From an uncultured bacterium (GTDB lineage: Bacteria > Cyanobacteriota > Vampirovibrionia > Gastranaerophilales > Gastranaerophilaceae), in assembly GCA_948888345.1 (NCBI GenBank), contig CAQTPN010000079.1:1-6694 (forward strand): a stretch of DNA of 6,694 bases, in the 5' to 3' direction. Under the pieces are notes generated by a model that ran no database searches, was not told the DNA's origin, and worked only from the letters and a program-made list of their open reading frames with translations. Positions 1 to 6,249 of the stretch are shown in pieces (the stretch's first letter is position 1; each line of letters starts with the position of its first letter). A program made the position numbers and the translations under genes.

Positions 1-30
1 CTGGAGTTCAGACGTGTGCTCTTCCGATCT
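1..30. other. Illumina TruSeq adapter remnant (artefact)
   Basis: These 30 bases match the 3' part of the Illumina TruSeq read-2 adapter/primer, ending in the diagnostic GCTCTTCCGATCT. On the minus strand they read AGATCGGAAGAGC onward, the standard start of adapter read-through. The native sequence therefore begins at base 31. Read in frame after the peptidase gene, the adapter encodes RSEEHTSELQ, a known contaminant peptide tail in predicted proteins. It should be masked, and no biological meaning should be given to it. Confidence 0.98.
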
Positions 31-1755
31 GGTATTATCCGGAAGAATTGCTTCTTTAACATCCGTTGTTGTTATATTTCTTGAACCGAACGAAATATTT
101 GAAGAAACCGTATTATTTACGTTTTGCGCTTTATTTACAGGGTTATTGCCATTTTGAATATTATGAGCAGTCTTTCTTGCATTATAAGATTGAAGCGAAT
201 ATTTACTTTTTTGATAATTAGCCATAATATCAGCTTCTGTAACATTCATAGGGTGCACAACCGCAATTGATGCCTTATTTAAATCAATAAACCTCCTTGC
301 TGCCATTTGAATATCATATGGCGTAAGAGCCTCTATTGCATTTCTGTAATCCGCTATGGAATTAAAATCACCGTCAATTAAGCTTGTACCTATCGTATCA
401 CATACGGAGGATGAACTTTGAAATAAAAGCGCAGAAGCTTTTAATAAGGTATTTTTTACAATCTGCATCTCACGCTCTGTCGGCGGATTTACATTCAAAT
501 CTTCAATAGTTGAATAAAAAGCATCAAGTGCTTCCTGTTCTTTTTTCGGCGGTGCAATTATTTGGAATAAAAACGCCTGCGGGTCATCCGGCTTTAAACC
601 GACTTTTTGCATCTGATAATCGGCAAATCCGTTTACAGACTCAAGCGCAGTTGTAAGCCTTGAATTCACGCTTCCGGTTAAAAGTGTTGCAAGCGCGGAT
701 GCTGCAATGTTTGATTTAAAATCTCCCGCCGCAGGACCGCTGAATGCTGCAAGGACAGATGTAAAATTATCTGTCGGAGATTTATAATCCGCACGAACGG
801 ATGAATTTATCGGGGTAAGCGTTTCCGTTATTCTGTAATTGGAAGAATTTGCCACAGCTTTTTGTGTAAAGTTTTTTGAAATTAAATCTATCGTTTTTTG
901 AGGGTCAACATCCCCAACAATAACCGTTGTAAGGTTATCCGGAGTATAGTGTCTTTTGTAATAATCCGTTACTTTTTGTTTATCCAGAGAATTAACGGTT
1001 TCAATTGAACCTGCTACAAGATTTGAAGAGTTTGATTTAATCTGGAAAAGATTTCTGATAACATCATTTGCGGCGACTGTTATCATACTGTCATTCACCA
1101 TGCTGATTTCAGATGTAACGGGGCCCTTTTCTTTTTCAATCATATCTGCAGGAAATAGCGGACGGGCCACCATATCAGCATGCATTTCAATTGTCTTTTT
1201 TAAATCTTCATCAGACATTAGGGCAGATTCAATGTAATAATCAGTCAAAGCATAATCAGTTGAGGCATTTGTAGATGAACCCATTTTTGCAACTTCTTTA
1301 AAAAATTGCCCCGGTGCTAAATTTTCACTGCCGTTAAATAAATTATGCTCGATAAAATGACTTATACCTCTAATCGGGTCAGTCTCATTCATAGAGCCGG
1401 AATTTACAAAAGTTTTAACTATTGTCGAGCCTTCTTTTGGCATGATTGCAACTTTTTGGCCGTTATGAAGCATATAAAGATGTATATCATTACCATAAGG
1501 GGTTTTTTGAGTTCCTATAAAAGTATAAGAAACAGGCAGATTTGGATTTACAACATTATTATAAAGGCCCATAGCAGGATTTATTTGAGCATTCATGGGA
1601 TTTTGCGCATAGTAATATCCGCTGTTAGGCTGGTATCCCGTATTTAGCGGGTGCATCTGCGGCTGATATCCCGTATTTGCAGGCAGGCTATACCCTGCAG
1701 GAGCACCCTGCACAGTATGAGGAACAATATAAGGCTGATTAACAAAATTATTCAT
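31..1755 (-). CDS. M16 (insulinase/pitrilysin-type) zinc metallopeptidase, 3'-truncated
   Basis: The frame is open from ATG at 1755-1753 down to base 31, giving 575 residues with no stop before the adapter. The inverted zinc motif HxxEH is intact (H133, E136, H137, in SHFIEHNLF), and the third ligand is probably E216 in KGPVTSEI. The next family hallmark is HYTPDNLTTVIVGDVDP at 269-285, opening the second half of a standard M16 unit. Residues about 67-510 form that unit. Before it lies a Pro/Asn/Gln/Tyr-rich extension with no signal peptide or membrane segment. After it comes an Asn/Gln-rich linker (about 513-565) and then VKEAILPDN, which resembles the first strand of another M16 domain, so the full protein may carry two M16 units. 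M16 enzymes degrade or process peptides; the substrate here is unknown. No Shine-Dalgarno is visible before the ATG. The gene is divergent from the DUF2229-like gene. The family call is secure; cellular location is uncertain. Confidence 0.95.
1628..1678 (-). repeat. Short in-frame tandem repeat encoding NTGYQP in the M16 N-terminal extension
   Basis: Two copies of GGCTGRTATCCCGTATTT (plus-strand reading) lie at 1628-1645 and 1661-1678. They differ at one base and start 33 nt (11 codons) apart. They encode NTGYQP at residues 27-32 and 38-43 of the peptidase. The near-identical DNA suggests a recent small duplication in a disordered tail. Confidence 0.8.
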
Positions 1756-1920
1756 TATAAAAATCGCTTTACTTATTATTAATAAAACCTGAAATTTAAA
1801 AATATTGCACAAAAGGGGATAAATTTATTAAGCTTTTTTAAGTAAAAATTTTATAAGGAAGTAATGATTTTAAAGTGCATTTTTTTAATGTTTAAAGTAT
1901 TATTTAGGTATCCCTTGCTT

Positions 1921-1926
1921 TACAAT
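1921..1926 (+). promoter_or_regulatory. Possible -10 element for the DUF2229-like gene
   Basis: The 207-nt divergent gap (1756-1962) is very AT-rich and must hold starts for both flanking genes. On the plus strand, TACAAT at 1921-1926 is a fair -10 match, would start RNA near 1933, and leaves a leader of about 30 nt containing the ribosome site. No convincing -35 sits at standard spacing, so this is weak. I could not pick a minus-strand promoter for the peptidase. No riboswitch-like or GC-rich structure is apparent in the gap. Confidence 0.25.
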
Positions 1927-1947
1927 AAATAAAAAGCGGGAAAAATC

Positions 1948-1953
1948 AAAGGA
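1948..1953 (+). promoter_or_regulatory. Ribosome binding site that decides the start of the DUF2229-like gene
   Basis: AAAGGA at 1948-1953 directly abuts the possible TTG start at 1954 but lies 9 nt before the in-frame ATG at 1963. That spacing makes the ATG the credible start. It removes three residues from the longest possible reading. Confidence 0.65.
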
Positions 1954-1962
1954 TTGAGAATA

Positions 1963-3012
1963 ATGGTGATAAAAGAAAAAGTATTAGGGATACCCAGAGC
2001 ATTAACATATTATAATTATTTTCCTTTTTTATACGGATTTTTTACAAAGCTTGGTTTTGAAATTATACTATCAAGCCCGACAACAAAAAAGACGCTTGCA
2101 GAAGGAGCAAGCCTTGTCGTAACTGAGACATGCCTGCCTATTAAAGTATATATAGGTCATGTATTAAATTTGCTTGAAAAGGGAGTTAAAAATATTTTTA
2201 CACCGTCCATTCAATCAATTGCTCCAAAAATTTATAACTGCTCAAAAATAAGAGGGCTTCCCGATTTAATAAGAAATGTTGTCAAGGGAGATTACAACTT
2301 AATTGAAGCCACTCTTGACAAATCAGAAAAAAAACTTGGATTGTTTGAATTTTTAAAGCAGGCGGTAGAGCCTTTCGGAATAACCGATGAAACACAGATT
2401 AGAGGCGCACTGAGGGCCGGTTTTATCTTGCACAATAATTTTAAGGTTATGATGCAGCATAATTTAACCTTTGATGAGGCTTTAAAAAATGCAAAAGAGG
2501 GCAGAGTTGTTATAAATTCTGCAGAAAATGAAGAAAAAGGCATAAACGTTGCCCTTATAGCGCACGGATACAATATTTATGATAAAAGAGTCTGCATGGA
2601 TATATTTAAAAAATTAAAAGATTTGGGGGTAAATGTATTTAGTGCACTTCAGTTGACCGATGAAGAATTAAAGGACGGCATCAATACACTTGAAACCGAA
2701 ATGTACTGGGCAAATCAACTTGAGATGACAGGAGCAGCAGGGCATTACTTTAAAAAGGATTCAATTGACGGCATTATTACAATTACAGCTTTTGGCTGCG
2801 GGCCTGATTCTCTGATGATTGAGGACATCAAAAGAAAAGCAAAGAATTTTAATAAACCATTGCTTAATCTCACAATTGACGAGCATACGGGTGAGGCAGG
2901 TTTTGTAACCCGTCTTGAAGCTTTTTGCGATATGCTCTACCGCAAAAAACATACCCTTTCAGCTAAAGAAAAGAAGGAAGAATTGGTTTATTCTTCTTCC
3001 GTATCTTCATAA
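1963..3012 (+). CDS. HgdB/DUF2229-like protein (acyl-CoA dehydratase/activase-related, COG3581-type)
   Basis: The 349-residue product starts at ATG 1963, chosen from the AAAGGA spacing. Family motifs run in order: GIPRALTYY near the N-terminus; ETCLPIKVYIGHV with Cys57; NCSKIRGLPDLIR with Cys93; LIAHGYNIYDKRV around residue 200; FGCGPDSLMIEDIKR with Cys279; and DEHTGEAGFVTRLEAFCDML near the end. These match the conserved protein family related to 2-hydroxyacyl-CoA dehydratase D-components, often fused to or encoded beside BadF/BadG/HgdC-type ATPases. The three conserved cysteines suggest an Fe-S cluster, which is inference from relatives. No ATPase domain or dehydratase partner lies in this window, so the substrate and reaction are unknown. 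The gene seems monocistronic, and its last 25 nt overlap the 3' end of the convergent DUF1292 gene. Confidence 0.85.
   Translation: MVIKEKVLGIPRALTYYNYFPFLYGFFTKLGFEIILSSPTTKKTLAEGASLVVTETCLPIKVYIGHVLNLLEKGVKNIFTPSIQSIAPKIYNCSKIRGLPDLIRNVVKGDYNLIEATLDKSEKKLGLFEFLKQAVEPFGITDETQIRGALRAGFILHNNFKVMMQHNLTFDEALKNAKEGRVVINSAENEEKGINVALIAHGYNIYDKRVCMDIFKKLKDLGVNVFSALQLTDEELKDGINTLETEMYWANQLEMTGAAGHYFKKDSIDGIITITAFGCGPDSLMIEDIKRKAKNFNKPLLNLTIDEHTGEAGFVTRLEAFCDMLYRKKHTLSAKEKKEELVYSSSVSS
2975..2998. other. Imperfect hairpin at the convergent gene ends (possible weak bidirectional terminator)
   Basis: AGGAAGAA (2975-2982) can pair with TTCTTCTT (2991-2998), with one G-T pair, around an 8-nt loop. It straddles the stop codon of the minus-strand DUF1292 gene and lies just before the plus-strand stop. 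There is no clean T-run on the plus side, and the repeat also encodes Glu-rich and Ser-rich tails. A terminator role is speculative, but no better terminator is visible between the two genes. Confidence 0.25.
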
Positions 3013-3287
3013 CCTTCTTCTTCAAGAATAGCTTGAGATACAAGGTTAAACTCTTCGTCATCCTCAATTGTTTCAAAAACATATTCTGCGGTATCCTGTT
3101 TTAAACGCATAAGGATTACTTCACATTCTTCTTCCTCTAAATTTTCATCTTCAGGAAGCAAAAGTGCGTAGTCAAAATCATTTACAGTTACTATATCAAG
3201 AAGTTTAAGGCTTATTTCTTCGCCGTTTTCGCCGATTGTTTTAATTACCTGTAATTCCTTTTTTTCCATATCATCAAATCTGCCCAT
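2988..3287 (-). CDS. DUF1292 family acidic small protein (YrzB/UPF0473-like)
   Basis: The product has 99 residues and is strongly acidic. The pattern of a short beta-rich core fits DUF1292: GENGEEISLKLLDIV, then DFDYALLLPEDE, EVILMRLKQD, and FETIEDDEEFNLVSQAI. The C-terminus is a run of Glu/Asp (EEEGYEDTEEE). Its molecular role is not established in any organism that I know of. In Bacillus and relatives the homologue yrzB lies directly after the ruvX homologue yrrK, the same order as here, which supports the call. The ATG at 3287 has a strong AGGAG 7 nt upstream, inside the end of ruvX. The gap to the ruvX stop is only 2 nt, so the two are surely co-transcribed. It is the last gene of the minus-strand train and overlaps the convergent gene by 25 nt. 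Confidence 0.85.
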   Translation of the reverse strand: MGRFDDMEKKELQVIKTIGENGEEISLKLLDIVTVNDFDYALLLPEDENLEEEECEVILMRLKQDTAEYVFETIEDDEEFNLVSQAILEEEGYEDTEEE

Positions 3288-3289
3288 GT

Positions 3290-3700
3290 TTAATCTCCTA
3301 AATAATCTTCTAAAATTATAGCAGCACTTCTCATATCGACAAGCCCTTTATTTTTTGTATATTTTTTATTTTCTTTTTTTAACGATTCTTCGGCCTGAAA
3401 TGAAGTTAATCTTTCATCTCTGTAAATTATCTCATATTTTTCCTTTAAAGGCATAATAAAATCCAAATTTTTCTGCGCCTGAAAACCAAAAGTACCGTCC
3501 ATATTATAAGGTACACCTACAAGAATTTTCTGTACATTATAAGTTTTACAGTATTCCTCAATTTTATCAAGTGCTTTTCTATCGTTATCCCTTAAGATAA
3601 GTTCTGTTTTGGATACAAAAAGGCCAAAGGGGTCCGAAAATGCTGCCCCGATTCTTTTATCACCAATATCAAGTGCCATTATTCTGTTTAATTTGTCCAT
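3290..3700 (-). CDS. ruvX: RuvX/YqgF: putative Holliday junction resolvase / pre-16S rRNA nuclease
   Basis: The 136-residue product is a typical length for the family and has an RNase H-like fold. The family motifs are all present: ALDIGDKRIGAAFSDP with catalytic Asp11; VGVPYNMDGTFG at 61-72; DERLTS with Glu96; and VDMRSAAIILEDYL with Asp122. The acidic triad D11/E96/D122 is therefore intact and the enzyme should be active. YqgF proteins are known for processing the 5' end of pre-16S rRNA in E. coli and for resolving branched DNA in some bacteria; which applies here cannot be told from sequence. The ATG at 3700 lies 13 nt inside the 3' end of the upstream 541-residue gene and has no clear Shine-Dalgarno, so translation is probably coupled to that gene. 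Met8, just before the first motif, is an alternative start but would leave an unusually short N-terminus. Confidence 0.93.
   Translation of the reverse strand: MDKLNRIMALDIGDKRIGAAFSDPFGLFVSKTELILRDNDRKALDKIEEYCKTYNVQKILVGVPYNMDGTFGFQAQKNLDFIMPLKEKYEIIYRDERLTSFQAEESLKKENKKYTKNKGLVDMRSAAIILEDYLGD
3295..3299 (-). promoter_or_regulatory. Strong ribosome binding site for the DUF1292 gene
   Basis: AGGAG on the minus strand, 7 nt before the ATG at 3287, lies within the last codons of ruvX. It is the best Shine-Dalgarno in the window and fixes the first Met rather than the internal Met7. Confidence 0.75.
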
Positions 3701-5313
3701 TTTTTCTCAATCAATTCTAACATCAATTTTGAATTAAAATCAAAAAACTTAATCTTTTTTTCTTTAATAAAAATATTTCTCTTGTCATTATTTTCTTTCA
3801 GGTATTCCAAATTTAAGAAAAATTCATATATGCTTCTTTGAATTGAAAATTCAAAGAAATCTTTTAAAACCTCATCTTCAAGATAGATTGAAGCAAAAAG
3901 AGATGAAAGATTTTTAAAACCCAGAGATTTAAAGAAAAAACTCTGGTATAAAAACCTTTTCCTTAATATTTTACAAAGAACGGAATTTTCAAACTTAGAA
4001 ACAAAATCAGATGTTATTTTATCAAAATCTCTAAAATTTTCTTCTTCAAGGGCGCATATATCATCAATCAATTTTACAAGTTCCGGGTATTTTGAAGAAT
4101 AGTTAAAAAACCATTTTGATGTATATTCTGAGCCCGTTGCTCTTCTTAAATCCGCAGGTGAAAGATTAAAGGGGGTTAATCCCTGTTCCATAAATTCTTT
4201 CAAAGGGACATTTAACGGTTCTATATCATAGGTCAGCTGACGCCAGCAGAGAAGCTCATAAGGAATATAGGTTTTGTTTTGAAGCGCAAAATCACAAAAT
4301 TCATCAATCAGCGTTTTTGCAAAAGAAAATTCAAGAGGAATTTTTTCAACATCTTTAAAAAACCTTGACAGAATATTCTCGTATTCTGTTTTTGTAATAT
4401 TTGAAAGACCAAAGCAGGATACAGGACCCGTTTCAAGATTAAACACGGCAAAAAATGTGGAAATTGCACCGTTATCATAGACCCGTGCAAAAACAAGAGA
4501 AAAATTAGATTCACCATCAATTGATGAAACATAAAAATCCAAAGGGCGGGAGGTTTTAAAAAGCTCTTTATAATATTCAAGGGTAGTAATATTTTTTCTT
4601 AAACCTGCAATTTTCAACTCATTTTTAATTTTCCTTGAAAGGGAAATTACGGATGAATTTGAAGAAGATTTAATAAGCCAATCAAGAGGGGGATAACAAA
4701 GATAAGATTTTGATTTTAAAAGGCCCTGAATACAGGTTTTAAGAGGTTCTTCCTCTTTTATAGAATAAATAAGCGGAATTAAAATATTCGCCAGATGGTC
4801 CCCGGAATAATCATTAATAATTGTATTTAATAAAATACTTCTGTCATCTTCATTTATACCGAAATAAAAATCCAAAAAATCAATCTGGGCTTCAGGATTA
4901 ACCTCGGCCAATTTTAAAAATTTTTCCGTTTCGCTATCTACCGCAGCATCAGGATTTTTAATATATGTATGAATTAAGCCCATATCAACGGGAATTCCTG
5001 CCTGATTTAAAATATTTATAAGGAAAAGTTTTTTTTCATCAGTGACAGAAGTTTTTTCCAAAAATGTAAATACACATTTTTCAAGCACATTGCGCGCAAG
5101 ATTTATTGCAAGCAGTGCAAGAATTCCATCAAAATAGGCAATACTGCCATTTATTTCTTTTAACAATATTGAGCAAAGAAAAAACTTATCCTCAATTTTA
5201 GACAGCTCTTTAATTGCAGCTTCCACATCGCTGTCTGAAACACAGGATAAAGCACGCAATTTAGCTATTTCATGCAAAATATATGCACGCTTATGGATTT
5301 TAGATTCTTCCAT
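3688..5313 (-). CDS. Unrecognised 541-residue mostly helical protein
   Basis: I do not recognise this family. The sequence suggests three regions. Residues 1 to about 240 are amphipathic helices that could form a HEAT- or TPR-like solenoid (for example EAAIKELSKIEDKFFLCSILLKEI). Residues about 255-305 look like a small beta sheet (LDFYVSSIDGESNFSLVFAR, then ISTFFAVFNLETGPVSCFG). Residues about 306-541 are helical again, rich in Phe, Lys and Glu, and contain YIPYELLCWRQLTYD near 349-363. No signal peptide, membrane segment or obvious catalytic motif is visible, so a cytoplasmic scaffold or adaptor is possible, but that is a guess. The ATG overlaps the stop of the upstream zinc-finger gene (TAATG), and its own 3' end overlaps ruvX by 13 nt. 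This tight packing links its expression to both. Base composition looks like that of its neighbours, so there is no sign of recent transfer. Confidence 0.85.
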   Translation of the reverse strand: MEESKIHKRAYILHEIAKLRALSCVSDSDVEAAIKELSKIEDKFFLCSILLKEINGSIAYFDGILALLAINLARNVLEKCVFTFLEKTSVTDEKKLFLINILNQAGIPVDMGLIHTYIKNPDAAVDSETEKFLKLAEVNPEAQIDFLDFYFGINEDDRSILLNTIINDYSGDHLANILIPLIYSIKEEEPLKTCIQGLLKSKSYLCYPPLDWLIKSSSNSSVISLSRKIKNELKIAGLRKNITTLEYYKELFKTSRPLDFYVSSIDGESNFSLVFARVYDNGAISTFFAVFNLETGPVSCFGLSNITKTEYENILSRFFKDVEKIPLEFSFAKTLIDEFCDFALQNKTYIPYELLCWRQLTYDIEPLNVPLKEFMEQGLTPFNLSPADLRRATGSEYTSKWFFNYSSKYPELVKLIDDICALEEENFRDFDKITSDFVSKFENSVLCKILRKRFLYQSFFFKSLGFKNLSSLFASIYLEDEVLKDFFEFSIQRSIYEFFLNLEYLKENNDKRNIFIKEKKIKFFDFNSKLMLELIEKKWTN

Positions 5314-5567
5314 TATTTATCTTTGATATCCCATAAGAGATTGAGGACTTTTTGCGCCTGTGCTGACATTGCACCATCCTGCAAAATAAGATACTGAACA
5401 GCAATAAGTACACATTCAGAACATATATTAACATCCGGCCCTTTTACCATTTTTGGAACTTCAGTATTCGGGCGTTTGCAAAAACTGCAATATTCAAGGT
5501 TTTGAACCTCTTTTTTATCTGTTTTGTGTTTTTTCCCGAAGGAAACAACTTTTTTGTCATCGGCCAA
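5313..5567 (-). CDS. Stand-alone ClpX-type C4 zinc-finger protein
   Basis: The 84-residue product consists almost wholly of a ClpX N-terminal zinc-binding domain. The four ligands are Cys27, Cys30, Cys49 and Cys52, in EYCSFC and NICSECV, with the same 2-18-2 spacing as ClpX itself. The stretch between them (EVPKMVKGPDVNICSECV) also follows ClpX. The AAA+ ATPase part is absent: the protein ends after a short helix at residue 84, and the following frame is a different gene. In ClpX this domain dimerises and binds adaptors and some substrates. A free copy could act as an adaptor, competitor or unrelated zinc-dimer module; none of these is shown here. The start is TTG at 5567 with GGAG 10 nt upstream; no ATG in frame would keep the domain. 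The basic N-terminal tail (GKKHKTDKK) may be disordered. It is translationally coupled to the next gene by TAATG. Confidence 0.9.
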   Translation of the reverse strand: MADDKKVVSFGKKHKTDKKEVQNLEYCSFCKRPNTEVPKMVKGPDVNICSECVLIAVQYLILQDGAMSAQAQKVLNLLWDIKDK

Positions 5568-5577
5568 TTTAAATTTT

Positions 5578-5581
5578 CTCC
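5578..5581 (-). promoter_or_regulatory. Ribosome binding site supporting a TTG start for the zinc-finger gene
   Basis: GGAG on the minus strand stands 10 nt before TTG 5567. The nearby ATG (5 nt into the gene) is out of frame, so TTG is the likely start. A weak start codon may keep expression of the downstream coupled genes low. Confidence 0.55.
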
Positions 5582-5623
5582 GTTTTGTTAAGCTTTTAAA
5601 AATATTTTAATAAATTTTTTAAA

Positions 5624-5632
5624 ATTTTACCA
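5624..5632 (-). promoter_or_regulatory. Possible extended -10 promoter for the zinc-finger/ruvX gene group
   Basis: TGGTAAAAT on the minus strand is an extended -10 (TGn plus TAAAAT), and would start RNA near 5617, about 50 nt before the zinc-finger gene. A TTGTTA at 5655-5650 resembles a -35 but is 20 nt away, longer than usual. It lies in the only sizeable gap (5568-5664) of the minus-strand gene train, where an internal promoter is most likely. No GC-rich terminator hairpin is seen in this gap, so read-through from dciA is also possible. Confidence 0.35.
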
Positions 5633-5635
5633 TAA

Positions 5636-5655
5636 TTGTTACTAAAATATAACAA
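5636..5655. promoter_or_regulatory. Inverted repeat TTGTTA-N8-TAACAA, operator-like
   Basis: Perfect 6-bp arms at 5636-5641 and 5650-5655 flank an 8-nt AT-only-plus-one-C spacer. The arms are about 14 bp apart, centre to centre, and lie just upstream of the candidate -10. This is the geometry of a repressor or activator site, but the region is very AT-rich, and a repeat this short can arise by chance. Confidence 0.25.
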
Positions 5656-5664
5656 AAACAGATT

Positions 5665-6231
5665 TTATTTCTGTCTTAATTTCTTTGCTTTATACTGATT
5701 TAAGGCACTTCTAAACATTTTATCCTTAAGATGAGAGGGTAAAGATTCAACTTTTTGAATGGTTTCTTTTAATTTACTAAACTCTTCTTCCTCAATATTA
5801 TCCAAACCAATCGTTTCGTAATCTTTTTGAGTATAATATTCGGGAACATCTGTATCAAAAGCAGTGCTTGATTTTTCTGAATTTGTCATTTTAATTGCAG
5901 ACCAATTTTTATAATCAAATCTTATGTCAGTTATTTTTAAATCAAGACCTTGAGCGTAGGGGGAATATTTTTCAATTATATCTTTTTTAAAAAAGTTCAA
6001 TTCCTGAATAATGGCAGGGCTTGCAGCGGATACAAAAAGAATGGAGCCTTTTAATTCATAGGGGATAGATAATTTTTCAAATTTTTTACCGACAACATTT
6101 TTCCAGAAAGAAAAAAGCATAGTGTAATTTCTGCTTTTTTCAAAAGCCTGTCCAAACCGCCAGGCTTTATTATCGGCGGAAAGGACAGACTCATTTAAAA
6201 TATCTGAAAGTTTTGAAAAATCATTTGTCAT
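5665..6231 (-). CDS. dciA: DciA-like (DUF721) replicative helicase loader/operator
   Basis: The 188-residue product has a DUF721 core at about residues 38-108: LFSFWKNVVGKKFEKLSIPYELKGSILFVSAASPAIIQELNFFKKDII, then a closing strand LKITDIRFDY. The W-x3-VG pattern and the short beta-alpha core are typical. DciA interacts with the DnaB helicase and is needed for its loading in bacteria lacking DnaC/DnaI-type loaders, so the product probably acts at replication initiation. After the core comes an acidic, probably disordered linker (about 120-155), then a basic tail ending KAKKLRQK that may touch DNA or a partner. The ATG at 6231 follows the metK stop by 18 nt, with no Shine-Dalgarno in between; an upstream stop in the same frame rules out a longer form. 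Expression may depend on ribosomes finishing metK. The DUF721 call is strong; assignment as the functional loader is inferred. Confidence 0.85.
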   Translation of the reverse strand: MTNDFSKLSDILNESVLSADNKAWRFGQAFEKSRNYTMLFSFWKNVVGKKFEKLSIPYELKGSILFVSAASPAIIQELNFFKKDIIEKYSPYAQGLDLKITDIRFDYKNWSAIKMTNSEKSSTAFDTDVPEYYTQKDYETIGLDNIEEEEFSKLKETIQKVESLPSHLKDKMFRSALNQYKAKKLRQK

Positions 6232-6249
6232 ATTGCAAATAAATTTTAA

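Noticed and set aside
1..60. Peptidase C-terminus ending RSEEHTSELQ
   Set aside because: This peptide is translated adapter sequence, so the real protein end is unknown.
1345..1647. Plus-strand open frame of 100 codons
   Set aside because: It lies antisense within the M16 peptidase, whose zinc motif and family signatures fall in the opposite strand. The product has no recognisable domain.
1819..1828. Palindrome ATAAATTTAT in the divergent gap
   Set aside because: Ten-base AT-only palindromes are expected by chance in sequence this AT-rich; no flanking support.
1954..1956. TTG as start of the DUF2229-like gene
   Set aside because: The AAAGGA ribosome site abuts it with no spacing, whereas ATG 1963 is correctly spaced at 9 nt.
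2292..2952. Two minus-strand open frames (2292-2573 and 2761-2952)
   Set aside because: Both are antisense to conserved parts of the DUF2229-like gene and encode no recognisable protein.
4308..4580. Minus-strand open frame of 90 codons
   Set aside because: It is an alternative frame of the 541-residue gene, without a ribosome site or a plausible domain; the longer coupled frame explains the region.
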